Of a DNA stretch of 21,817 nucleotides, positions 1 through 6,749 are shown one piece after another (position 1 is the first letter of the stretch; each line of letters starts with the position of its first letter). The DNA is from DAOPZC01 sp035353175. Lineage in GTDB: Bacteria; Verrucomicrobiota; Kiritimatiellia; RFP12; UBA1067. The translations under genes were made by a program, and so were the position numbers. The notes under the pieces are model-generated. The model did no database searches and was not told the origin of the DNA. It saw nothing but the letters and a program-made list of their open reading frames with translations. The stretch spans positions 1 to 21,817 of the forward strand of contig DAOPZC010000072.1 in the NCBI GenBank assembly GCA_035353175.1. Reading direction: 5' to 3'.

Positions 1-204
1 ACCGACGCGGCCACCATGGGCCGCGTGGACGAACTGCGCGGCTTCAAGGAGAACGTTATCCTCGGACACCTGATCCCCGGCGGCACCGGCTTCCCGCTGC
101 ACCGCCACATCAAGCTCGTGCCGCTGGCCGAGCCGATCAGCGAAGAGGACATGGCGTCGCTTCAGGCTGAGGCGCAGAGCCAGCTCGACGAGGTCTTCAA
201 CTGA
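1..204 (+). CDS. rpoC: DNA-directed RNA polymerase beta' subunit, C-terminal end (partial)
   Basis: This is the last 67 codons of the beta' subunit, open at the left edge. The frame reads through position 1 as TDAATMGRVDELRGFKENVI, followed by LGHLIPGGTG. This is the RpoC C-terminal signature, where other bacteria have a segment like '[21 protein letters not shown]'. The tail after it (about 40 residues, rich in acidic residues and ending DEVFN) is lineage-specific. The ATG at 16 is an internal methionine, not a start. The gene ends with TGA at 202-204 and is followed 23 bases later by a strong terminator, so it is probably the last gene of the rpoB-rpoC transcript. The usual followers rpsL and rpsG are absent. 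The assignment is secure although only the end is visible. Confidence 0.96.
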   Translation, partial: TDAATMGRVDELRGFKENVILGHLIPGGTGFPLHRHIKLVPLAEPISEEDMASLQAEAQSQLDEVFN

Positions 205-227
205 GCCGAGTGATTCCGGAATGAAAA

Positions 228-268
228 AGACAGGCGGGATGCGCAATGCGTCCCGCCTGTCTCTTTTT
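228..268 (+). terminator. Rho-independent terminator after rpoC
   Basis: A perfect 12-bp stem pairs 228-239 (AGACAGGCGGGA) with 251-262 (TCCCGCCTGTCT). The 11-base loop can itself form a 3-bp inner stem (242-244 with 248-250). After one C comes a run of five T (264-268). Five A at 224-228 face the T run, so the element could also act from the other strand. It closes the rpoC transcript and separates it from the next cluster. Confidence 0.93.
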
Positions 269-325
269 GGGGAAACCCGCACGAAACGCCGCGCTCAAAA
301 AAAGCGAATGGGGCGCGGGATGCCT

Positions 326-348
326 GCCGTATCTTCGGCCGTATCCTC
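326..348 (+). repeat. Pair of 11-bp direct repeats upstream of a promoter, possible activator site
   Basis: GCCGTATCTTC at 326-336 is repeated as GCCGTATCCTC at 338-348, a match of 10 out of 11 at a 12-bp period. The second copy ends 11 bases before the -35 hexamer at 360. Direct repeats at about one helical turn just upstream of -35 are the usual geometry for activators of the OmpR/PhoB type and some others. That this is an operator is inference from spacing only. Confidence 0.4.
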
Positions 349-359
349 CGACTCGATGG

Positions 360-389
360 TTGACTTCATTGTCTCTTTCCCCGCATAAT
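360..389 (+). promoter_or_regulatory. Sigma70-like promoter for the first plus-strand unit
   Basis: The -35 hexamer is TTGACT (360-365) and the -10 hexamer is CATAAT (384-389), separated by 18 bases. Each differs from consensus at one position. The transcript would start near 396, giving a leader of about 75 bases before the ATG at 472. It lies downstream of the rpoC terminator, so the cluster that follows can be expressed independently of rpoC. Confidence 0.72.
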
Positions 390-471
390 GAAAACGAAAG
401 ATGGGTTGAAAATGATGTGCTTTGCGTCTGATTGCAGCGCGCAGGACGTTTAATTCCGATGAGGGGGAAAC

Positions 472-1308
472 ATGTTAAATTTGAAGAGTGTCGTGTTGGG
501 GACCGGCCTGGTGACGCTGGCGGCGTCCGCAGGGGCGTTTGACGCGGGAGTGGCCGCCTATTCGTTCCGGAATCTCACGGCGTTCGAGGCGGTCGAGAAA
601 ACGCAGGCCTGCGGCGGTGAGGTCATCGAGTTCTTCCTCTGGCAGAAGCTGAGCCCTGAGCATCCCGATGTCGTTTTGAACCAGAACCTTTCAGACGCGC
701 AGTTAGCGGCGCTCAAGGCCAAATTGCAGTCGGCGGGAGTGAGGGCGGTGAACGCCTATTTCAACAACGCGGTCTTCCAAGACAAGGCGAACGTCGAGGC
801 GAATGTGCGCAAGCTGTTCGAGTTCGCGCGCAAGCTCGGCTTGCGCGGACTGACCGGCGAGCCCCCCGCCGACCAGCTCGATCTCGTCGAGAAGATGGTG
901 AAAGAGTATGACATCCGGCTCTGTTTCCACAACCATCCGAAGGACCCTGCTAAGCCGGGCTATCGGAACTGGGATCCCGGTTATCTTCTTTCGCTGATGG
1001 AGAACCGCGATCCCCGCATGGGGTTCTCGCTGGATACGGGCCACATTAGCCGGTCGGGACTTGATCCGGTTGAAGCGGTCAGGCGGTTCGGCCCGCGCGT
1101 CCTTTCCGTGCATCTCAAGGACGTGATGGAGGCCAAGAAGGAGAGCATCGATGTTCCCTATGGTCAGGGCATCGGCAAGATGTCCGGCGTGCTGGCCGAA
1201 CTGAAGAAATCGGGCTTTAACGGACACGTCGCCGTCGAATACGAGAACATTACGGAGCACGTGCTCGACGACGTGAAGTTCTGCCTCGATTTCATCCGCA
1301 GCCATTGA
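472..1308 (+). CDS. Exported sugar isomerase/epimerase-like TIM-barrel protein (AP_endonuc_2 / xylose-isomerase-like fold)
   Basis: The 278-residue product has a Sec signal peptide (hydrophobic residues 7-20, likely cleavage after Ala22 in SAGA|FDAG) followed by one xylose-isomerase-like TIM barrel. Barrel landmarks are EVIEFF (50-55), FHNHP (152-156), GFSLDTGH (184-191), SVHLKD (212-217) and VAVEYE (253-258). E53, D188, H214 and E256 or E258 are plausible divalent-metal ligands. Family members isomerise sugars, and some act as lyases or hydratases on 3-keto-glycosides. Export argues against a phosphorylated cytoplasmic substrate. The start has a strong AGGGGG Shine-Dalgarno at 462-467. The next gene, 43 bases on, is an exported Gfo/Idh/MocA oxidoreductase, the usual partner of this family in 3-keto-sugar pathways. 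The fold is clear; the reaction is not. Confidence 0.85.
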   Translation: MLNLKSVVLGTGLVTLAASAGAFDAGVAAYSFRNLTAFEAVEKTQACGGEVIEFFLWQKLSPEHPDVVLNQNLSDAQLAALKAKLQSAGVRAVNAYFNNAVFQDKANVEANVRKLFEFARKLGLRGLTGEPPADQLDLVEKMVKEYDIRLCFHNHPKDPAKPGYRNWDPGYLLSLMENRDPRMGFSLDTGHISRSGLDPVEAVRRFGPRVLSVHLKDVMEAKKESIDVPYGQGIGKMSGVLAELKKSGFNGHVAVEYENITEHVLDDVKFCLDFIRSH

Positions 1309-1351
1309 CGCTCGATCCCAAACCCAAGGCATTTGCCAGTACGGAGGTGAC

Positions 1352-2653
1352 ATGAAACACGGTGTGACGCTTCGTCTTGGACGGCGCGGTTTCCTCCGGC
1401 GTTGCGGCCTGTTCGCCGTTGCGCCGATGATTGTTCCGGGGCGCGTGCTCGGGCGCGACGGCGGAACGGCGCCGAGCAACCGCATCGTTTTCGGCGGCAT
1501 CGGGATCGGCAACCGCGCGCGCCACATTCTGCCGAATTTCCTTTGGCAGCCCGCGATTCAATGGACGGCCGTTTCTGATGCCCGTGCGGACCGGCTCGCC
1601 TCCGCCAAAGAAATGATCGATGCCCACTACGGATCGAAAGACTGCCGGACGTTTTCAGATTTCCGCGAACTGCTTGCCCGCAAAGAGATCGACGCGGTGC
1701 TCATCGCCACGGGAAACCGCTGGCACGCCATGGCCTCCATGTTTGCGGCGCACGCCGGCAAGGACATCTATTGCGAGAAGCCGATCAGCCTCTCGATCGC
1801 GGAAGGGCGCCAGCTTGTCGAGACGTGCCGCCGGTTCGGCACCGTCTATCAGGCTGGCACGCAGCGGCGCTCCACCGCGTCTTACCGCTTCGCGCGCGAG
1901 ATGGTGCGTCAGGGGCGTATCGGCCGCGTGCACACGGTCGAGTCGCAGGTCTGGACGGGTGCGGCCGTTCCGCACGGAAAACCGGAACCGGTCCCCGAAG
2001 GGTGGAATTACGACCTGTGGCTGGGCCCTGTCCAGTGGCGCCCTTTTGTGCCGGGGCGCGTACATCACTGGACGTGCTTCTGGGATACGGGCGAAGGCAT
2101 GCACACCGACATGGGCACGCATTACACCGATCAGATGCAGTGGGTGTTGGGAACGGATGATACCGGACCTGTCGAGTTCGAGACGTCGGATATCGTTTGG
2201 CCCGACCCCGCGAAGTTCATGAGCGAGACCGCCCTCTCAGGCACATTCCGGTGCCGCTACGCCAGTGGCGTCAACGGCGTGATCTGCCAGCGCGGCGCAT
2301 TTAAAGACCGCTACATCCGCTTCATCGGCGATGAAGGCTGGATACAGGTGGACGATGAGACGGACCTGGTGACCGCGCACCCCGCATCCATTCTGGGACT
2401 GCGGGCCGGCACGGGCGCGAAATGGAGCGATGCCAGCGGCCATATCTCGGACCTTCTCCAGTCGATCCGCAGCCGGCGCCCGACGCTGTGCAATCCCGAG
2501 GTCGGCCATCGCGCACAGAGCATTGTGGAGGCGATGACCATCAGCGCGCGGTTGAACCGCAAGCTGAAATGGGATCCGGCTCGCGAACAGTTCGATTGCG
2601 AAGAAGCGAACCGCATGTTGCGGCGTGAGCCGCGTGCGCCGTGGTGCGTGTAA
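1352..2653 (+). CDS. Tat-exported Gfo/Idh/MocA family oxidoreductase
   Basis: The 433-residue product is an NAD(P)-dependent sugar oxidoreductase. It begins with a twin-arginine signal (GRRGFLRR, R11-R12) and a short hydrophobic stretch. A Rossmann domain follows with the glycine-rich IGIGNRARH segment (about residues 50-58) and the family's hallmark CEKPISLSIAEG, with the conserved lysine at K143. The C-terminal dimer/substrate domain contains HTDMGTHYTDQMQW, the usual histidine and aspartate region. Tat export fits an enzyme that folds around its cofactor in the cytoplasm and works outside it. The Shine-Dalgarno GGAGGTGA (1343-1350) is near perfect. The gene sits between the TIM-barrel gene and the HEAT-repeat gene, 12 bases before the latter, and is very likely co-transcribed. 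Oxidation of a glycoside hydroxyl, for example at C3, is the favoured but unproven reaction. Confidence 0.9.
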   Translation: MKHGVTLRLGRRGFLRRCGLFAVAPMIVPGRVLGRDGGTAPSNRIVFGGIGIGNRARHILPNFLWQPAIQWTAVSDARADRLASAKEMIDAHYGSKDCRTFSDFRELLARKEIDAVLIATGNRWHAMASMFAAHAGKDIYCEKPISLSIAEGRQLVETCRRFGTVYQAGTQRRSTASYRFAREMVRQGRIGRVHTVESQVWTGAAVPHGKPEPVPEGWNYDLWLGPVQWRPFVPGRVHHWTCFWDTGEGMHTDMGTHYTDQMQWVLGTDDTGPVEFETSDIVWPDPAKFMSETALSGTFRCRYASGVNGVICQRGAFKDRYIRFIGDEGWIQVDDETDLVTAHPASILGLRAGTGAKWSDASGHISDLLQSIRSRRPTLCNPEVGHRAQSIVEAMTISARLNRKLKWDPAREQFDCEEANRMLRREPRAPWCV

Positions 2654-2665
2654 AAGGGCAGAACT

Positions 2666-4465
2666 ATGAAAGAATTTCTTCGTCCGTTCGGATGGGTTGC
2701 GGTCGCGGTTTTGCTGTCCGTGCCGGTTTTGGCCGGACCCGATATGCACGCCGCGCCGGCCTTGAAATACGAGTCGGGCATGAGCGAGGAGCCGCTGCGG
2801 CGACTCGAACAGCTTTTGCGTGACTCTGCCGGGAATCCCGCGCGGCGCGCCGAAGGCGAGTCTGCGCTGATCCGGATGCTCGCGGCCGACGCTTCTTTCG
2901 AGGCGAAGCGGTTCGCGTGCTACACGCTGGCCGTCTATGGCACCGAAACGTCAGTGCCCGCGCTGGCCGCGTTGCTCAAACAGGACGAAACGGTGGGCAT
3001 CGCCTGTTTCGCGCTCGGACGGTTGCCGTGCGTGCTGGCGGGAGACCACCTGCGCGCCGCGGTGGCGGAGGCGAAAGGCGTGTCTCGGGTCCAGATTGTC
3101 GTCACGCTGGGGCAACGCGCGGAGGCGGAGTCCGTGAAGCCGCTCATCGGGCTGCTCCGTGACGGGGATGCCGCCGTCGTGCGCGCCGCGGTTCATGCGC
3201 TGGGCAACGTCGACACGGCCGAAGCGCGGGAGGCAGTTTCCGCGCTTCGGAGAGAAGCCGATTCCGCCTATGCGGATGTCGTGGCGGGGGCACTGCTGGC
3301 TTTTGCCGACAAACGTTTCGCAGCGGGTGATCCGCAGACCGCAGCCGCGCTATGCGCCGATTGCGTCGGCGCGGATTTTCCGCCGCATGTCCGGCGCGGC
3401 GCGTTCGGCATGATGCTGAAATGCGATGCAGACGAAGGCTTGGAACGTATCCGCAAGACGCTTGAAGCCGTGCCGCCAGACCCCGTGCTTGCGCCGGTCG
3501 CGGTTGAGCGTGTCGCGGCCTTGTCCGGAGGGGGCGTCTCAAAAGAATTTGGCGGACTTTTGCCGCGTCTGCCCCGTGCAGAGCAGACTCTCCTGATAGA
3601 AGCGCTCGCGTGCCGGGGTGATGCGGATGCGCGTGCGGCCATCCGGACACAGGTCGGCGCGGCGGACTCCGACCTTCGGCGGGCGGCGGTCGCGGCAGTG
3701 GGGAAGCTCGAGGACGCCTCGGCCGTAGCGATGCTGGTCCAAGCCGTAAAGGCCGCGGCAACGCCCGACGAGGAAAAAGATGTCCGGAGCGCACTTGTAA
3801 ATCTGCGCGGGGGGGAGGCCGTCGATCAGGTGATCGTTGAGGCGTTGCGGCGCGCTGCAGGGACGGACAAGCTGCCGTTGGTCGATGTGCTGTCGCGCCG
3901 CGGCGGCCGTACGGCGGTGCCGGTGCTGTTGGAGCTGTCGGTCTCGGCCGATGAGCCGGTGGCGCGTGCCGCCGGACAGGGACTGGTCCGCATCGCCGAC
4001 GGCGGCGATGCCGCATCGCTCGAGTCGGTGCAGATAGCTTTGGCAGACGGTGATATCCGGAAACGCGAGGCGGCGTTGCATGCGTTGGCGGCTTGGCGAG
4101 GGGTTGCCGCTTGGGACACGGTGGCGCATGTTTATGCCAGCCCCGGAAGCGATGCGCAACGCGCCTTGTCGCTGCGCGGCTTGGTCCGGATGGCGGGCGA
4201 GGGGAACGCGCAGCCGGATGCCGCTCTGATCGCGCGCTATCGTCAGCTGTTGGCCGGTGCGCGCAGCGATGCGGACCGCAGACTGATCCTGAACACGCTG
4301 GCGGGTGTGGCGCACCCGGACGCGTTGGCTCTGGCGCTGCCGCTGCTGGACGTGCCCGGCCTCCGCGCCGAAGTTTCGCAGGCGGTCGAGCGGATGGCCC
4401 GTTCGATCCAGAATATGCATCCGGACGTGGCGCGTGACGCGATGCGGAGAGTCAAAGGCGAGTGA
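2666..4465 (+). CDS. Exported HEAT-repeat protein
   Basis: The 599-residue product has a Sec signal peptide (hydrophobic residues 8-23, 'WVAVAVLLSVPVLAG') and then almost nothing but alpha-helical HEAT/PBS-lyase-type repeats. Typical repeat segments are SVPALAALLKQDETVGIACF, AVVRAAVHALGNVD, DLRRAAVAAVGKLEDASAVA and KREAALHALAAW. No catalytic motif is visible, so it is most likely a binding or scaffold protein in the periplasm. It starts 12 bases after the oxidoreductase gene with a modest AAGGGC Shine-Dalgarno. Its position between the oxidoreductase and the beta-helix protein suggests it assembles or presents one of these enzymes or their glycan, which is inference from context. It is long for such proteins and carries no extra domain. 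Confidence 0.87.
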   Translation: MKEFLRPFGWVAVAVLLSVPVLAGPDMHAAPALKYESGMSEEPLRRLEQLLRDSAGNPARRAEGESALIRMLAADASFEAKRFACYTLAVYGTETSVPALAALLKQDETVGIACFALGRLPCVLAGDHLRAAVAEAKGVSRVQIVVTLGQRAEAESVKPLIGLLRDGDAAVVRAAVHALGNVDTAEAREAVSALRREADSAYADVVAGALLAFADKRFAAGDPQTAAALCADCVGADFPPHVRRGAFGMMLKCDADEGLERIRKTLEAVPPDPVLAPVAVERVAALSGGGVSKEFGGLLPRLPRAEQTLLIEALACRGDADARAAIRTQVGAADSDLRRAAVAAVGKLEDASAVAMLVQAVKAAATPDEEKDVRSALVNLRGGEAVDQVIVEALRRAAGTDKLPLVDVLSRRGGRTAVPVLLELSVSADEPVARAAGQGLVRIADGGDAASLESVQIALADGDIRKREAALHALAAWRGVAAWDTVAHVYASPGSDAQRALSLRGLVRMAGEGNAQPDAALIARYRQLLAGARSDADRRLILNTLAGVAHPDALALALPLLDVPGLRAEVSQAVERMARSIQNMHPDVARDAMRRVKGE

Positions 4466-4522
4466 TTCGTTCGGCCGTTCGGATCGCGGGTTCATATTCG
4501 GTCCAAAGGAAGGGGGGGCAAG

Positions 4523-6571
4523 ATGTGTCGTGTGCATGGGGGTCTGCTTTTGCTTGTGTTTGCGGGGCAGACGGTGGTGGCGGCTGATTTCAGCGTGGCG
4601 GCCGACGGGAACGATGGCAATTCCGGTACGGCGGCGCAGCCGTTCGCCACGCTGGAGCGGGCGCGGGACGCGGTGCGTGAGCTGAAGGCCAAGGGCCCTT
4701 TGCCGGAGGGCGGCGTGACCGTCGAGGTGCGGGGCGGCACCTATCAACTCGAGAAACCATTCCTGTTGACGGAAACGGATAGCGGAACAAGCAATGCGCC
4801 CGTCATGTATCGGTCGCGCCAGGGAGAGAGGGTTTTTTTGGTCGGCGGACGCGTCGTCACAGGGTGGTCGCGCGTGACGGATGCCGCCGTGCTCGCGCGG
4901 CTGGACGAGACTGCGCGTACGAAGGTGTGGCAGGCGGATCTCAAGGCGCAGGACGTGACCGATCTCGGCCAGATGGAATCCGATCCCTCGTGGACTTCCT
5001 CCATGCCGGGGCTGCAATTGTTTTTCGCGGACAAGCCGACGACACTGGCCCGCTGGCCGAACAACGGCACGGTTTCGATCGGCGAGCTGAAGGTGCAGGA
5101 CGGCTATCATATCCGCGGCACCAAGGGGAGCATGACCGGGGCGTTTACTTACGAGGGCGACCGCCCGAAGCGTTGGGTCGGCGAGAAGGATGTGATGCTG
5201 CACGGCTATTGGTTCTGGGATTGGGCCGACCAGCGGTACCGTGTGGAGTCCATCGACACCGAGCAGCGGATCATCACCCTGCCCTCTAAACCGCAGCACG
5301 CCTTCGGGTTCCGCAAAGGCCAGTGGTATTATGCCTTCAACCTGCTGTGCGAGCTCGACCAGCCGGGCGAGTGGTATTTGGACCGCGAGAGCGGCATTCT
5401 CTACTTCTGGCCGCCGGCTGCCGATCCCAACAGCGACCGGGCTCTCGTCTCGATTCTGCCAAGGCTGGTGACAATGGAGAAGGCAAGCTTTGTGACGCTG
5501 CGCGGGTTCACGCTGGAAGGGAGCCGCGGTGACGCCGTCTCTGTCTCCGGCGGCAGCGGCAATCGGATCCTTGGCTGCGTGATCCGCAACGTCGGAGGTT
5601 CGGCGGTGGGCGTTTCGGGGCGGAATCACCGCGTGGCCGGTTGCGACATCTATCAGACCGCGCAGGGCGGCATCAGCCTGACGGGGGGCGACCGCAAGAC
5701 GCTGACGCCCGGCGGACTTGTCGCGGAGAACAACCACATCCATCACTACAGCCTCTGGAAACCGGTCTACCGCGCGGCGATCCGGCTCGACGGCGTGGGC
5801 AACCGCGCATCACATAATCTGATTCACGATGCGCCGCACATGGCCATCGGCTTCAGCGGCAACGACCAGCTGATCGAGTTTAATGAGATCCACCATGTCG
5901 TCATGAAGTCCAATGACGCCGGGGCCATGTACTGCGGATACAACTGGAGCATGCGCGGGAACGTCATCCGCTACAATTATCTGCATGATATCACGGGATA
6001 CGAGGGCAAGGGATGTGTCGGTGTCTACCTCGACGACGAGTTCTCTTCCGCGCTCATTTCCGGCAACATTTTTTGTCGCGTCTCCAGTGCCGCTTTCATC
6101 GGCGGTGGCCACGACACGACCATTGAAAACAACGTTTTCGTGGAATGCACGCCGGCGCTCCACATCGATGCCCGTGGCCTCGGCTGGCAGGCGCACAGCA
6201 CCAATCAGCTGGAGAAGACCGTCACGGATATGCCCTACAACGAAGAGCCTTGGCGGTCGCGCTATCCGACGCTCGCGGGCATTCTCGATGACCCCGACCG
6301 CATGGCGCCCAAGGGCAACGTGGTCGCCCGCAACATCCAGTGGAAAGGCAAGTGGGATGGCATAGAGAAGAAGGCCTATCCGTATCTGGTCTTCCAGTAC
6401 AACCTGCTCGACCTCGATCCGAAATTCGTGGATGAGAAGGCTGGCGATTTTCGCCTCAAGGACGACTCGCCTGCCTTTAAAGTCGGCTTCCAAAAGATTC
6501 CCGTCGAAAAGATCGGCCTTTATCAGGACGAATTTCGCGCCTCGTGGCCGGTGGCGCGGCAATCGTTTTGA
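4523..6571 (+). CDS. Secreted right-handed parallel beta-helix protein, possible GH141-like glycosidase
   Basis: The 682-residue product has a Sec signal peptide cleaved near TVVA|ADFS (residue 20). The N-terminal cap reads FSVAADGNDGNSGT, then QPFATLERARDAVRELK, the standard opening of secreted polysaccharide-active beta-helix proteins. A beta-rich insert follows, including PGEWYLDRESGILYFWP. The helix itself spans about 320-560, with rungs such as NRILGCVIRNVGGSAVGVSG. Two acidic motifs are shared with the larger homologue at 10115-12853: NDAGAMY (D465) and GVYLDDE (D504, D505). These are my candidates for catalytic residues. The architecture recalls GH141 and related beta-helix glycosidases, but the family cannot be fixed by eye. 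The Shine-Dalgarno region contains a run of seven G (4512-4518). It is the last gene of the first unit. Confidence 0.82.
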   Translation: MCRVHGGLLLLVFAGQTVVAADFSVAADGNDGNSGTAAQPFATLERARDAVRELKAKGPLPEGGVTVEVRGGTYQLEKPFLLTETDSGTSNAPVMYRSRQGERVFLVGGRVVTGWSRVTDAAVLARLDETARTKVWQADLKAQDVTDLGQMESDPSWTSSMPGLQLFFADKPTTLARWPNNGTVSIGELKVQDGYHIRGTKGSMTGAFTYEGDRPKRWVGEKDVMLHGYWFWDWADQRYRVESIDTEQRIITLPSKPQHAFGFRKGQWYYAFNLLCELDQPGEWYLDRESGILYFWPPAADPNSDRALVSILPRLVTMEKASFVTLRGFTLEGSRGDAVSVSGGSGNRILGCVIRNVGGSAVGVSGRNHRVAGCDIYQTAQGGISLTGGDRKTLTPGGLVAENNHIHHYSLWKPVYRAAIRLDGVGNRASHNLIHDAPHMAIGFSGNDQLIEFNEIHHVVMKSNDAGAMYCGYNWSMRGNVIRYNYLHDITGYEGKGCVGVYLDDEFSSALISGNIFCRVSSAAFIGGGHDTTIENNVFVECTPALHIDARGLGWQAHSTNQLEKTVTDMPYNEEPWRSRYPTLAGILDDPDRMAPKGNVVARNIQWKGKWDGIEKKAYPYLVFQYNLLDLDPKFVDEKAGDFRLKDDSPAFKVGFQKIPVEKIGLYQDEFRASWPVARQSF

Positions 6572-6678
6572 TGCGTTAGCGGGTCTGGTGGTCTTCGACG
6601 CGGTCGGGCGGGGGCAGGTTTCGGGGCGGTGCGGCAACCCCGGACTCGGACGCGGGGTGACGGTCGTATCGGGTTGAC

Positions 6679-6698
6679 GAGGCCTCAGGCCTTTCCTT
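6679..6698 (+). terminator. Weak intrinsic terminator candidate between the two plus-strand units
   Basis: A 5-bp stem AGGCC (6680-6684) / GGCCT (6688-6692) around a 3-base loop can add one G-T pair, and is followed by TTCCTT. The stem is short and the T tract is broken by two C. It overlaps the start of the next promoter, so any termination would be partial. Confidence 0.28.
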
Positions 6699-6727
6699 GA
6701 CAGCATCGCCCGGAAGTGCAGTATAGT
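6697..6727 (+). promoter_or_regulatory. Sigma70-like promoter for the second plus-strand unit
   Basis: A perfect -35 hexamer TTGACA (6697-6702) is followed after 19 bases by TATAGT (6722-6727), one mismatch from consensus. The 19-base spacer is on the long side. Initiation near 6734 would leave a leader of only about 16 bases, just enough for the GGGGGAG Shine-Dalgarno (6741-6747) before the ATG at 6750. The 178-base gap in which it lies is the largest within the plus-strand cluster, consistent with a separate transcription unit. Confidence 0.6.
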
Positions 6728-6749
6728 AGTTACCGACGAAGGGGGAGTC

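Noticed and set aside
412..453. 13-codon open frame in the leader of the first unit
   Set aside because: It has no clear Shine-Dalgarno and its sequence (MMCFASDCSAQDV) is not a recognisable leader peptide; chance occurrence is likely.
3539..5746. 735-codon open frame on the minus strand across the HEAT-repeat and beta-helix genes
   Set aside because: It crosses a gene boundary, has low-complexity Arg/His/Pro-rich composition typical of antisense frames in GC-rich DNA, and matches no family. Both plus-strand genes are clearly real.
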